DNA of 64,000 bases, taken from NCBI GenBank assembly GCA_022605955.1, contig JAKCOZ010000007.1:13831501-13895500 (forward strand). Direction: 5' to 3'. Origin of the DNA: Rallus limicola. Its lineage: Eukaryota; Chordata; Aves; Gruiformes; Rallidae. A model generated the notes under the pieces. The model ran no database searches. It was not told the origin of the DNA and saw only the letters and a program-made list of their open reading frames with translations. Shown piece by piece: positions 27,001-42,000 of this stretch; positions within the stretch are counted from its first letter, which is position 1; each line of letters starts with the position of its first letter. Position numbers and translations under genes: made by a program.

Positions 27001-30000
27001 AGAACAGGAAACTTCTATATACAACCAGCATCTCCATAAGCTCTACCTTATCAACCAGTGTTTATTTATCATAATTCTGTACATTGTTTAACCTTTAAAT
27101 GAAAGAAGTTTTACTAATGGTCATATAATTGTTTTTTCTTTTTTTTAATTTCACTTTGTAAAGCATACCTAAGGTCTTGCACACTCTCACCAAGCTTGTC
27201 CAACAGGAATTTGATATCTTCACTTATGTCTTCATCATCATATTTCTGCTGATCCAAATTCTCTAGCTGCTTTAAAACTTTACACTGAATCATGGCAAGG
27301 GCATATTCTTGGCGAGTCTCTCTCTCTGTAGATTTCTCTAACAAATTCTAGGGAAGTAAAAAAATCATTTATTTGGTTTGGTTTAAGAACAGACTACTTT
27401 GTTTCAAAGTGATTTTTTAAAGAAACTCCTACTAAATTAAAAAGTGTAAGTGAGAGAATTGACCACTTCCTGAAGTAATTTCTCCAAAGAAGTAAAGTGT
27501 AAGTCTACCACACAGTGGCTGCTTGGCACCAACAATTAGTAACATTAATTGCCCAGGACTGACTTAGCTAGACAAGAGTATTCATATCTGTCACTAGAGC
27601 AAAGAGGAAATTAAAAAAAAGACTTTGTTATGCAAGAAATGCAACCATATTTGATTCAGTATTAGTAAGCAATTTACCTGCTTTGATCATTTTCCACAAG
27701 AAATCAAACTGACTACAAAAGTTATGCAAAGAACAGGCTTACATGCCAAATGTGAGAGTCTCTGCCATAAACAACTACTATCTGGGATTATCATTTTAGC
27801 TTTCTGTGCAGCAATGACATAAAGCAAGAAAGTCTTTTAAAAAAAAAGCCACAAAAAAAAAAATCCCTCAAGTCATCTTTCCAACTCAAGAGTTACCATC
27901 TGGTTTAGATGAGCTGCTTCTTTAGAATTTGGGAATATTCCAACTAGACATTTTTTTATTCAAACAGAAGCTTCTTGTCAAGACTGGAATTACAAGCACA
28001 TAGTGTAACAGTCAAGTTCCAGTGTCATTTATTCATTACATTTCTACTCAATTTATCAGCTTCTAGCCACCTGCACTTTTAGATAAAGCTGTGAAAACAC
28101 AAATTCCATATAAAAGACAAAGTCCTTAAACAGAACATGTGTTGATATAAATAAGCCTTAATATCCACAAGAAATAGGCAATGAAACCATATAGAAGGAG
28201 TTTGACTGCATCCCTCATGCCACAGGACAATTAAATTTAAGGTTTCTAAGATATCTGATATCATATTAGTTAGTAAGGCAGAACACTGCAAATAAGTCTT
28301 AAAACTTGCATACTACAAGTCATATTACTGCTTTTAATGGCCACACACAATTAGCTTTTATGTGCTTTAAAATGTTTCTATTTCCGTAACAGCCCTGAGA
28401 AGTAAGAGGTAATTTACAGAAAATAATGCTAAATTACTTATAGCTAAAAGTGCTAAAGAGAGCAAAAGAACAAATAATGAATCTCAAAAGACAAAAATCA
28501 TCAAGTTCAAGGAGCATATAGAGTTCCCAAAGAACTTCTGGCTACGTGAATTACAGGCAAATGTGGAAGCTACTCCAAATATTATTACCCATCTCATACC
28601 CAGATGAGATATTCAAGCTTTTTACAGTGAAAATGAAAAGATAAATTAGAAAAGAACAGGAACACATGACTAAATAGAATGGAGCAGTAAACTACTCAGT
28701 GGTAAGTCTTAAGGCAAAAAGTTAATTACAGGTAGGAAACAGACATAAAACACACTAAGAATGAGGAAAAAAACATTTTAATAGGTAAGGAGAGAAAATA
28801 GTTTATTCAAAATAAACAGAAGTACCCAAACTCACAGTTCCTCATCTAATTTCTATTCTGTAATTTTCTGTCAGTTTCTAACTTCATTTTCATACCAACA
28901 CTAGCCTTTAACATTGGAGAAAAACACAGCTATGTTATTCTTTCTACACTTATTTATTAAAAGACCTTGGGTTCATTGTCACATCCTCTTGCAAAACACA
29001 CTAAATCTAAGAACTACCAATTATTTTGTCTACTTTTTATGACCTTGGAATTGGAAGAAATTGAATATAAAACTGCTGAGCCCCCGAACTCTCACCCCAA
29101 GCTGCCTTACTATATGACCCTGTTGAATCCTAACATTAAGATCCTAAAGAACATTCAAACACCTACAGAATTCTACACAGTAAGAACAGCCCCTATTAAA
29201 TACCTCCTTCAGCAGGATATGTACCTTATTTTTATGATCTACCTTATTCAGAAATCAAAGTTTCCAAGATCTACATGTCCTAGTCATAAGTCCTGTTTTA
29301 AAATAGAATTACACGGTATTACAGAACTCCTCTACTGCACACAAGACACTTGGCAAGCATGCACATAAAACTATCTGCACATACACTAACACAAACTGGT
29401 GCTCACAATGAAAACATCAAGCCTAGGTGCTTCTTCCAAATTATCTTAAATAGGACCAGTGAAGTTTCAGGTAATAAAGACACAGTAAGTCAAATAACTA
29501 CTCTTACATGGATATCCACCTTCATCTTGACAGAGCCACCAAGAAAATATTTACAGACTAATAGATAAACATAATTTCTAAGTCAGTCAGTTGGATACCT
29601 ATGTGTTTAAAGGGGTTTTTTTATTAATTAAAGCTTTATAAAGCAAAGTTTATCATGTATTAGTAACTCCATTGTTTTACACAACTACCAGTAGAAAAAA
29701 AACCCTCTTAAACTGAAGAAGGGAAACCCCTAGTGCCCATGTTAGTATAAGGGTTTTTAGTTTACCTTCTATTAAGACAACATTGAATAGTAGATGTTTA
29801 TTACCTGTAACAGCATGTATATTACCTGTAGCAAAACACAGCTCTCAGAGAGAGAAAAGCAGTGTGACCTCAGCCAGGGGGCACTTACCCGAAACGCTGC
29901 GAGGATGATTCTAGTTACTTTCTCTTTGACAGACTCCTGAAGGATGTCCGACAGCACTGGAACTATGTTGTACCGGCGGAGGTATTCACACATCTGAGGG

Positions 30001-33000
30001 CTAAAGGCCAGCAGCCACACACAGAAGATCATCTGGTACTGGAGCTGGAAGCCGCACTTGTTGCTCAAGACCCCCATGATACTGAAAAATTAACAGAGCA
30101 TACACCTGATTTGTAATTAACAGCTCCACAGATTGTACTGCTGTACCCTGAAACATTAGAAGAAATGGTTAACAGGAACTTATTGGGAAGTGCTGCTCCA
30201 GATGGGTATATAACACACACTTCACAGTAACCTGCACCAGTATTTATCTTTGTACAAGCAGCTTGTTAGAAAAATATCTTTTACAGATCTAGTTATCCCC
30301 TCCTTAGCCTTACAGTTATAAAGCAGTTTTTCCCATATGATCTTATGTGGTACTGTATCCATCTTCAGGTTCACCAAGACTTTTTTTTCTAGAGGCATGT
30401 TTAGAGCATGATTTATCATTCCAGGAGAAACAGAAACACATACCTACTCCTTCAGAGCTGAGAGAAATAAAAACAAACAGAACAAAATCTACACAAATGG
30501 AACTTGTTTCCTTAATTCTCTCTTTCCACAGGAATGCCCAAAATAAGCTGAAGTAGTCATTTAACACGTGAGTTCTCATGAAACAGCTTATAGATATTGC
30601 ATCAGATACACAAATCACAACTAGAGAAGTAGTAATATCACAAAAGCTCAAAGAACTCACATAGATACTTTGTTCAACTTGTAACAAGTTCATTCAGAAA
30701 AAAACCCCAAACCCTAGCACAGTTTAAAAAAAATAATCAAAAAATGCAAAACCAGAGAATAAATCAAACTACTTTCAAGATCACTGCTATCAAAACAAAA
30801 ATTCAAACTTGCTGAAACACATGCTTATGGTAATGCCTCAGTAGTTTGTTAAACAACTTCCTTGATGAGAATGTTTGTTTCAATACAGTCACCTTGACAC
30901 ACACATATATCTTGAATTCTCAATTCACTGACAACTTGGACTTTTTTCCATTTCAGAGTACAAGGTTATTTTTTTTCTTAAAGTGCAAACCATATAGCCA
31001 CCATCCCCAACAGAGGCACGGATGGCCAAGCGTTATTATACACAGGCATTTTTTAAATAACATGAGTGACAACATCTCAGCCTCATGCAGAGCTATTTAT
31101 GAAGAGACTCTGGATAAAAGAATGACCTACTTGAAGCCATGTGTGAAAAAAAAGGTTGAGCTTAGCTCTAGAATGTTTTTCCCTTCTTTATTTTCAGACT
31201 GAACAACTCCAAACTGAAAAGACAAGGAAGATTGGCAGAGACTCGTTTTGTTAGTCCTTGTTTTATTAAGTGAAAAACAGCATCTTCAGCTGCAGACAAA
31301 CAGCTGTATTCCCCTTCAGATATTTATTTAAACAGTTCTTCATGAAGACTAAAGCAGTGTTAAAGCCTCAACATTGGTACCTGTATCTGCAAGTTCAATT
31401 TGCCTGTTTGACTGTATTCATGTTTGAAAACAAATAAGGTTTGCATTCGAACAGAGCAGCTGTCTTTTGCAAGAGAGTTCTATTCCAAAAGAGGTCACTG
31501 GGGAATGTGTTATTATAAGTGCAAGTATATCCATATAAATTGAAATAAATGCTCACCAATTTACTCCATCTGCTTCTACCCACGCAAAGCGATATTCATT
31601 GACCCTGAGCATCAGCTGCAGACATCCAGCAACACACTGTACGTACTGGGAGCTCTGAGTGAAGAGAAGAGCACATCACTTCTCACAAGAACAGTTACAC
31701 AGTAAGTGCTAAAGTTCAGTCTTCCAAACTAAGCTTTACTGGTTTTTACAGGCATACTTCAGCACATGTCTATTTCTTCATCAACACTTCTGAGTTAGAC
31801 TGACTCACCCTTAGAATGCCTTACGTCTCCCTTAAAAAAAAAAATAAAAGAAAACCTCACAAGAAAGAGTGGGAAGCAAAATATACATGGATTAGAGTTT
31901 TGAATAGGAGTTATGCAAGTGATACCATTTTACTTTACCCTAACAGATTTTTTTATAGCCCATGTGAGCATGCATCATGAATGAAGGCTGTCTTCTGGTT
32001 GGTTATACTGCCAGAGCCCTTTCATGCACAGAGTCAACTCTTATTCTATTAACCAAACCCTGGGGAAATAGAGCAGCAACCAACCCGGTTACCAAGCCTG
32101 ACAAAGTTTGCTAGAGGCCATTATAGGAAAAGGATTCCCAGGCTCAAGTTCTTCCCATTCTTCAACTCAAGCCAGCAGTGGTGTCATTAAAGTTACATAT
32201 CTTCCTACACGTGCGGCACACAGCAAGCGCCATGCTTATCATAATGAGATGTATATTTATACAAAAAATACCATTAGAAAGACATCTATGCAAAATCATC
32301 CTCAAAAGTTTAACTTTGCCTTTTTTTTTTCCCCCCTCTTTTCATTAAAAGCTTAGCACAGTTACTGTGCTAGGAAAGGAATAAGACGACTAAAACTTCC
32401 TCATTAGGAAAATGCTGAAAGATGCACCACTGAATTCTATTTTCATTCGGCCTCCTATGTGACCAGGCACAAAGACAAACTCATTCCACAGCTTTTCATC
32501 TCTAAAAGCACGTATTTCATGTGTTACTGCTCAGACAATGAGCTGCAGTTCAAGAAGGGGTTTTGGTCAACCATTGTCTCTCCCGCTAAAGCAGCGGAAA
32601 GACCCCAAGGTACAACAACACAGAGATGCCTTTCCCCCCCCCCCCCCCTCTTTTGCTCAGCTTCTGGCATTACCTTCACTAACACTTGGACACGTTGCTG
32701 ATAAGGTGTTAGTGAGGTTTTGTGAGGTCTTTTGGGTTGGATTGTTTGGGTTTTTTTCCACTATAAACCCTTTTCTAAGTGCCTTAAAGTCTTAAGGTAG
32801 ATCACTCACATAATACAAGGTCAAATCTTTCAAAGATTTAATGGAAAAGGGAAGTCAGGCAATCCCATATGAAGAGAAAAAAAAAGACAACAAACAGAAT
32901 TTAAAATAAAGATTAATTAAATCTGTCTCTCTCAGAGATTAAGACCTTGATGTAAAAACTGAGTCTGAACATCTAGGCCCTAATCATCATGCAGAAGATT

Positions 33001-36000
33001 CATTTGCTTGGAGAGGTATTCACACTCCACACAAACAAACCAGCTATACACACACAGAGGCAGCCCTCCTGCTCCAAATAATGTATTGACTTATCTAGAT
33101 GTGTCACCAACCTGTATACTACTGAACTTAGAATTTTCTTTTTAAAGACTGTCATACAAACTTTCTCTTCCCACACTATTATGACTGGAATTTCATAATA
33201 AATCCCAGCCTTTATTTCCTGTGTAAAATGCTACAACTGCATCACTGATTTACTCTGAAGTAAATTGTTTAGGACTGGCTTGGAAATCCTGCACAAGCTA
33301 GATCTGAAATCAGAACACTACCAAGGTCAAGACAATACTTAACTATATTATCCTGGAACGTATTTGCACTATCAGTTCTGCTGCTTTGGGACCCTTCAGT
33401 GGCACAGTACATCCATGCAGTGCTACAGAACAATGAATACAGATTCCAAAGCACGTTGGGGAGCTCACAGCTCCATCACTAGCAGTGTTGCATGCTGCAG
33501 GACTATCTAGTCTTTTAAGTCTGTATCACAAAGAGCTGACAACATCTAACAGCATGGCACACAGAACTGCATATGAAATACTAAAATATTTCCATTTCTA
33601 TACTCAAGCCATAATTTTATCCCCTAACCATGGTACAGAGTCTTTCCTCTTCTCTATTTTAAACCCCAGTCAGGTGGTAATTTAACAGCATTTTCTCTAC
33701 TGGAAGCTAACACTTTAAAGCAGTGACAACATTTAGAAGAAAAATAAATTTCAGGTCCATGTTTAAGTCTTGTGAAAAACTGTGAACACTTTCAGGTTGC
33801 TGAATTCTACTCCACATTCAAAAGATACAATGAACCACCTCATTGTGCCACAATAAAACAGAAAATCCAGTTAAAATGATCACTTGGATTTGCTATACTG
33901 CTGCAGTTCATCTCCAAGCTCAACAGCTATTATAGCTACATGAAATTCAATATAAATACTGATGTGTAAAGGACAGTCTGTTTTCCCCTAAATTCGAACT
34001 ACTCAAATAAGAAAAGCTTACAGCTTCCAAAGCACTCCTTTAATTTCATATTACAGAGGCTGAGGGGCAATGTTAGCTTTACTATCTGACATGCCCTTTT
34101 CTAAGTTCTTGTAGCAGTTTTCCATGGATGGGTTCTGGTAGAGAAAGGCAAGAAGCAGGCAGAAGCTCTCTGCAGGCCCCAGAGAGGAAACACCAGCTGG
34201 CTCAAGGCTGGAGTCCAGGCTGACCAAGGCTGAGCCCATCAGCAACGGTCACAGCACCTCTGGGAATCACATTTAGGAGAAGAAAAAAAAAAAACCAAAT
34301 TGCTAGCAGGCACATTTTGCCACCAGAGAAGGGAGTGAGAATATATGAGAAACCATGCAGACACCAAGGCCAGGGAAGAAGGAGGAGGAGGGATGAGGTA
34401 CTCCAGGTGCCAGAGAGAGAGATTCCCCTGCAGCCTGTGGAGAAGACCATAGTGAAGCAGGCTGCACCCCTGCAGCCAGTGGATGATGATGGGGAGCAGA
34501 GATCCCATCTACAGCCTGTGGACAACCCAACACCAGAGCGGGTAGAAACACCTAAAGGATGTTGTGACCTCTAGGAAGCCTGCATTGGAGCAAGGTCCTG
34601 GCAGCAAAACCTGTAGCCTGTGGAGAAACCAACCCATGCCAGAGCAGGTTTCCCGAGGGACTTGTGGTGCCAGAATAGTCTGGGCCCAAAGGTCAGCTCA
34701 GGTCCTCACCAGTTGCCTCAGCGCCATGTAAGGGAGCTGCGCTGAGGCAGTTGGTGAGGAACTGACAGAAAGGACTCACGGAGACGTTTGTGGAGGACTT
34801 TCTCCCATGGGTGGGACCCCATGCTGGAGCAGGGGAAGAGTGTGTGGAATGCCCCTCCAGCTAAGGAGGAAAACAGCTTGTGAGGAGCTATCAAAACCCC
34901 ATTCCCTGCCCCTCCCTGTGTTGCAATGCCAGCAGGGAAGAAGAAAGAGAAATCATGACTAAAGTGAAGTCTGCTGAGAAGGGAGAGGTGGGGTGAGGTG
35001 CTTTAAGACCTGTCTGCCCTTCTCATTATCCAACTCTGGTGTTACTGGGTGTGTGGTGTAGTGTAATAAATTAGTTTACTTTCTTTTAATCCATGTTGAG
35101 TCTGTTTTGCCTGTGATGCTAATTGTGGAATGATCTCTCCCTGTCCTTATCTCGACTCCTAAGCCTCTCAATATACATTTTCTCCCCTATTCATCTGCAA
35201 AGGGGAGTGATAGAATGACTTGGGTGGGCATCTGGCCTCTAGCCAGGGCCAAACCACCAGAGTTCTGCACATCATGAGAGTCAAAAGCTACTTAGTCTCA
35301 GGTTTCAGTGATGAACAGACAGCATTCCTTCAAGTAATAATTACATTTTTTTTTAAGCTTTAACAAAGAGAACGCTAGATAAATTGACAGATCTAACAAC
35401 CCAAGCCAACTTGGAAGGTACATACTTCCTCTGCCAGCATTTTCTGTGTAATCAATGCTTTAAAAATACTTTTGTTTCTTGGCGCCATCACCTGGCACTC
35501 TGTTGCCATACAGTTCTGATTCCAGGTACTTTCTATTACTGACACAGTAACAGCTCTGCACCTTAATCCCAGGAGTAGATATCACCTGCTCAAAAGAGCA
35601 AAATGACTTTAAAGATATACTCACATCACTTGTGGAGACTGCTCCTGCTTCCACAGAACCTCCTGTACCACGTAGTTTCTAGGGAAAAAAAAAGTTTAAA
35701 ATCAGTTGTCCTTTACCTTTACAGAACAGTTGTTACCAAATCTCTTTCAATTCTCTCATTGCTCTAGTCCTAAAAGGATTAAGACTTTATTAGATACTTT
35801 TCCTGCTCAACATGTTCTGATAATATATTGTATTTATTTCACACACACACCATGTCTGGAAGAATACATTTTGAGCTGATCCTGGGATATTAAGATTTTA
35901 TTTTATTTATCTAAGCATGGATTTACTCAAGACTTAACCATCTTCATCTTAAAACTCAAAAAATGTTCTCCTGAATCTTTCAGAAGAAAAATCCAACTTT

Positions 36001-39000
36001 AAGATTCTTCTTCCAGGAAAAAAAAACAAACAACAAACTTTTTAATAAACCTAGTTTGGAAAAAATGAAAAAATACACCATTATTAAACCTACGGAATGT
36101 TTTTCGGCTCTACAGATTCCACTTCTGCTACAATGCTACCTTAGAGAATGACAAATCACTGAGTTTTGAAAAGGTTTGAAGGAAAAATCTCCAAAAACTC
36201 ATACAAAGGAGAATGATTCATTTTTGAAGGACAAGCCAACAGTAAGCTGTTCATACTGAGCTAATACCATCAGAAATACTGTCCAAATAAGTCAGGATTT
36301 ATTTAGTGTCAAGAGACAGGACTAAAAGCTTTGTGCTACTGTAAACTGGAAAAAAGTTTTGAAATTTACTTCCTGCTGCCATGTGATTTTTCTTCCCAGC
36401 AAAAGAACCTTGAGAAACAAAACAATGCCAAAAACACAAAAAAGACACCTCATTACATGTTTTCTCAGTGGCCAGAAGAAAATCAATATTAACCAACACA
36501 AAAGTCAAAAAGCCTTTTTTATTTTTAATTTACATTTCAAGGGCTAGACTAGAAAATAAAGTGGTAAGTTAAGAACTATGATCTTGAATAAATAATATTT
36601 ATTTTATTTTAAAATTACAATGTAAAAATTAAAAAGATTCCTTTTGTGCATCTATATCTCATATTCTTGAAAAAAAGATTCCAAAGTCACTGTAATGTGT
36701 AAAAAAAACCCAAAAGAAACCCAAAAAAAACCCCCCAAAAAAAACAAACAACCCATGTAGCTTTTTACCTGTGAACTGAGCTGAGTTTTAATCCAGTTGA
36801 AATAGTAATTCAAGTCACTGCCTTCCATGAGTTCCCTTCCCCAAGCAGCCAGTTTGGCAATAATTCTTGCTGCCTGTAAAAGAATGCAACGAACAGAGTT
36901 TTCAAAACACAAGAATTTCAGGATTCAGTGAGAAGTCCTACAAGCTCTAGAAACCACATTTAAGTAGAAGATGGCACCTTACAGACATTCTACCTATTTT
37001 CTATATAGGTGACTTTTCATGCCTAGCAATTTTGTTTCTTCAGCTTTCTGCTGCTTTCACTTCCTAGTAACTATTATGTTTCCATGACTTACCAGATACC
37101 TGCAGCTGACCAAGTTGGGTGGCAGTAGAAGGGGAGAACTATGGATGGGCTACTGCTGTAGGACAGCATTACAATCCCGTTACAATCAGAAATCCACCAG
37201 CAGTAAAACACTTCATGGCCTAACACAAATCTGAGCAGGCTTACTTTAAACCAAATACAGCATATGTCAACACAAATGACTGTAACGTATTAGGCTTTTG
37301 TATTTAACCTGAAGCAAGAGGGAGATGTTTCAAGCCCAGAAAAGGAGGAGAAAATGAAAAGGGAAGGTAGAATTTAAGAATGACCTTGAGGAGCAAAGAT
37401 GTAGTCATGTTAAAGAGTCTTCATTAGGCCTACAAAGCAATATACCTAACAAACCAGAAGAGTATGTTTCTCTGCCAGCCATTCCAAGTTATGTTTGAAG
37501 TAACTCGACATTGCAGCCTGCAGCTTAGTTGCAGCAACATTTGAGCCAGTACATAGATATAAAGAGACACCCTAATCAAGAGAACACCGAGACAGCGGTT
37601 CATTTGCCTGCATACAGCTACATGATGCAACAAGGAGAGTATTCCAGGCACCTTTCCACTACACAGCATTCAGATGTGCAGCACGACCACCAATGATTTC
37701 TGGAGGGATCACAACTGAGAGGCTGGAACAACCACCTCTACACTACACTACACTGAAAACGCATCAAGTCCACTTCTGAATGCAGTCAAGTAGCCTTGTA
37801 AAATCCTTTCAGCTTTAAAACACAAGGTACTAGATCTTTAGCTTATCACACTCCTGAATTCAAACTATCTGAACAACAGACCATTCATGCCTGGGCACAG
37901 ATTCACAGAAGGGTAGGGGCTGGAAGGGACCTTTGGAGTACAATTCTTTCCCCCCACTGAAGCAGATTGCAAAGGATCACATCCAGATGGGTTTTGAATA
38001 TCTCCAATGAATTAGACTCCAAAACCTCTCTGGGCAGCCTGTCCCAATGCCCCATTACCCTCAGAGTGAAAAAGTTTTTTCCTTACAGAGGACAAATATT
38101 TTATTTTGCCCAGGCAGATGCAATGGTGTGGCATCAAAGGTCTCCCAGTGTATTCAACAAGGAAAAATAACACACATACCTGAAATAAAACTGTTTATGT
38201 TTAAAAAAAAAAATTAAAAAAATTACACTGAGTACTAAGAGGCACAAGTAATTAGAGGGAGCACAAGCTTAGTGTTTTGAAGTGAATTCACATCATGAAG
38301 CTCTCTGGGACTTGTAAAGTTATTTGTGCATTTTTGCAATAGCCAGCTGCTAACACATCTGTGAACAAAGGAACACCAGACAAACATTTCTACACGATGG
38401 CCTTTCCATGGTGCCTAATTGAATTCACTGCAAGGATCTGAAAAGTGTACTTTACCTGTATACTTAAGAAGTCAAGACTGCCTGAGTTTGCTCAGACTGC
38501 AGTTTAGCAAGATGGGTCTTAAGCAGCAATACAAAAAAAAAAAAAAACCAAAAACCAACCCAAAACACCACAGAAACCCACAACCAACAAGCAAAAAAAC
38601 ATAAAAACTAAAAAAAAAGGAAAACAAATATTAAAAAAGCAAGTTAAAACAAACCTCCAACAGCCTCTTCCCTTCAGCTGCACCAGCTATGCAGCAAATC
38701 AGTCAGAATAAAACCATCAAGCCTGACATTTTTCTTGAAAATAGGCCAGTTTACTGTTCAAGTCACAGCACAGCATGAAACACAGCTGCACCAGCCACAG
38801 CAAAGGGCAAACGTGACTTCCCTGGAATTCCTTGCACTGGTACTGCCACCATGGCATAGCACAGGCCAGGTATGGGGTTTTGTAGTTTGAGCCACATGAC
38901 CCTACCATGCCACGGTGACAGAAACATATGCAGCGAAGAACAATCTGTAGCTGTGCAGTTTCCTCCCTCTTGAACCCTTAAAACAAGTTTTAATGGTGGA

Positions 39001-42000
39001 AACAACAGTCCCATCTCCATCAGGAATCTGCAGTAATACAACCATGTTTTCTCCTTGTTGAGGGAAAAACAACTACTGAGATGAAACGGACAGTTCTCAC
39101 CACAGATGACAGAATAATATGAAGAATTCCAGAAAAGTTATTCCATACACACCAGTAGCACCCAGTGGCTTAAAGCACAGCAGACACCATACAGTGGATA
39201 TGGTTGTACTGGGCTTGGGCTGCTACAAAGACAACTGAGTTCATCTCAGCCTCTCAGCCATATGGTGCCGTGTTTTACACTGGTGACCAGCACCTATAAC
39301 ACACCAGTATTTTAGCTGCTAATGAGCAGTGTTTTCACAGTATAAAATTTCCCAGAAATAAGTGTCAACAAACAATGCAGCTTTTCTTTCAGAAAGTTTT
39401 CTTTCTTTTTAAAATGTAGCAGCCATGTAAAGCTTATACTAAGAATGACTCATCAAGACTGTAAGAGGAAAAGTTTCCAGTCCCAGCAGTAGTTTAGTTT
39501 CAAACTCCAAAATCTGAAGAAAAATAAACCCAGCATTTTTCTCTTCCATCTTCAGAGTCAGGTTCATTTCAAACTTACCATATGCACAGTGAAAAGATCT
39601 TGTCGATTCAACATTGGCAGGAAATAGGACCAGGCAGTGTTTTTACCACGTTTTGCATAATCAAAGAAGATAGACACACGCTGATGATTTTCCTGTAAAA
39701 GTTGGGAGAGAGGAAAAGATGAGAGACTTCCAAGAGCACTCAACTTAAGGCAGCTACTTGCTCCTCATCACGTTGGCTTACATGAGCAGAGCTTGTAACA
39801 GCCCATGGAAGTTTTGCCATTTGACAGTTACTTGTGGATACAGTTCATTTCAGCACTCCAGCATTAAGATTTGGGGCAGGGGTGTGGAAACAAGTTTTGA
39901 AACCCTTGTTACACTTCAGTACTCCAGCACCTGCTTGAGTAAAAATGGATGCTATCTTTCTGAGCAAGCAATCAGAATGAGAGAAACAAGAGACTAGGTA
40001 AATACTGCCATTTTCCAGAGGAACACTACTTTTGATCCAATCAATTATGCTTGAATAAAATTCACACAAAGTTGTCTGTGCAGTGCTCCTTCCACACAAA
40101 AGCCTGTTGTTCAACTTGGCTGCATGTGCTACAAGTGAAACTTCAGAGACATAAGTTAGCCCTGCCTCTTTGTTATTCTCAATGGGAAGCTAGCTCTTCT
40201 CTCCCAGGTGAGGCTGCCACTGTTTCAGCTGTTACCTCAGACGATCTGTATACCTGGGAGAGGACAATTCTGTTCCCCATGGCTTCTAGGCTGAGCCACA
40301 AGAGACCACAAGCACCTGAATCTGGGCACCACGCGGAGTTTCTTCAAGTGTTTCACCTAATAACCACTGTGAAAAGCAGCTATTGTGGTTCTCCTTAAAG
40401 CAGACCAGACCCTAATAGTCTAGAATACAGAAAGTCTTCCAGAAAAATCAAATGCCTGGATTCTTGCTTTTCCTCAGCATTTCCATATACTTTCTAGCCT
40501 GGTGAAGAGTAAGCTTTCATTCTAAAGAGATGTGTCCCTAACTGAAGTCAAGTTACTAGAACCAAGTGTACAACTATTAAGCAAAGTAAAAAACTGTTTG
40601 AAATGCTGTAATTAGGAAACTTGCATGAGAACAGTATCTTAGTCTCCGTTACCCAATGGATTAAGTTTTCCAAGTTCCCTAGCTGAAGAGATTTCCACCA
40701 TCATTCAGCACCCTATTATTAATTCCAAGGACCAAGAATCTGCTTGTTGGAGTATGATCTGTTCAGCACAAAATGACCCGAATGTATCCACGACCCAAAC
40801 ACTGGCATAGTACTAAGCACCAGAGTTGCAACCAACCCTTCCTTTAAAGTACCACAGTTACTACACTACATGGGGGCTGCAAACTGTTGTCCTGACGACT
40901 GACTGAGGAAGGTCAGGAGTCATGAGTTCTCACAGTCATAACCCTTACAGTGATTAGTGCTCTGTAAGTCATCTACCAAAAAGCACTCAGAAACCCTCTC
41001 AAAAGTTGTTGTTCAAACTATGAAACAGAGTGAAACATCAAGAGCACGGTGCCTTGGCGGACAGCCCCCAACGCTGAGTGCTGGTTTGACTTTAAAAAAT
41101 AGCAGTTTGATCTAATAAGTCAGTTAGCATCTACAGTTGTGCTACACAGACTCTAGCTAAAAAGATCAAAACCCCAACAAGATCGATGTGTTCAGGTTAC
41201 AACATAACTGAGGAGACAGACATGTCCGGAAGCAGAAAAACTGAAGCAGTTTTGACATGCTGCCAATCAGAAGAGTAGCCTGGTTTGCTGTTAAGGTTCA
41301 GGGTAAAGACACGAGGGAAGGAGTGGAGAACTGCCTATGGCCCTGAAGTTATCAGCTGGCTACCCTGATAAAAAGGAAATCCTGAAGCTCTCACACCAAC
41401 AGTTGAATAATTCAGCGTCTGTCATTTCTGAAGCAGCATAATGAAGCTCACTTGGGTGGTACTGCAACCAGCACAGGTTCTTAAAGACTTCATAATTAAC
41501 AGACTGTGCAGTGTGACAGGGTCACTGATCCAGAGAAATTGTTCCAAGTATTTATCATGTGAATAGAATAAGAAATGTTTCCTCAGGGATTTCAGTATGC
41601 TAACACTCTCCACCTTCAGAAATAAGCAGAACGGTGATATTCTTGTAAGGCAATCACCACATTAATTTAACTTCTGCCAGCTTCCCAAAAAAATAAATCA
41701 TTCTTAGAATGATGATTAAACCTGTAAGTAGAACTGCTGGAACAATCCTAGACACCCAGGCAGGCTTTTTATGTGCTCAAAACACAGTTGGTATGATTTT
41801 TACAACCTCACAAGAAAAGCACAGAAAGATAATAGAAGAACCACAGTTATTATCAACACAGAAAAGCTGGAAACTGTTACCTACAATAGTGTCTTTTCAA
41901 GTGCTATTTGTTCATCACATGGAACTGCAATGAACGTTCTTGCTCAAAACTATTTTACTGAAAGAGCCAGCAGCACCATGACAGGCCATGTCCTTGAATA

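Larger units (their letters stand above)
31655..35624 (-). other. ATP6V1H: ATP6V1H intron 7
   Basis: 4.0 kb. It carries LTR copy B (34110-35259), beginning about 365 bp past the alternative exon 7 donor, and a 15-C run at 32634-32648. Confidence 0.8.

Noticed and set aside
27114..27168. Continuation of the exon 10 frame into [13 protein letters not shown]
   Set aside because: Intron read-through past donor TTAG-GTATGC; exon 11 supplies the expected SSFDEY.
28967..29368. 133-codon plus-strand frame in intron 9
   Set aside because: Antisense to the gene, with no recognised motif and no splice or CpG context. Probably chance.
29772..29888. Continuation of the exon 9 frame past its donor (ending [11 protein letters not shown])
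   Set aside because: This is read-through into intron 9. The CGG-GTAAGTG donor and the exact join to exon 10 show where the exon ends.
34202..34574. Frames up to 107 codons in LTR copy B
   Set aside because: Same reason: LTR sequence shared with copies A and C, not a conserved protein.
35830..35855. Short CA repeat as a microsatellite locus
   Set aside because: Only about seven CA units, too short to stand out.
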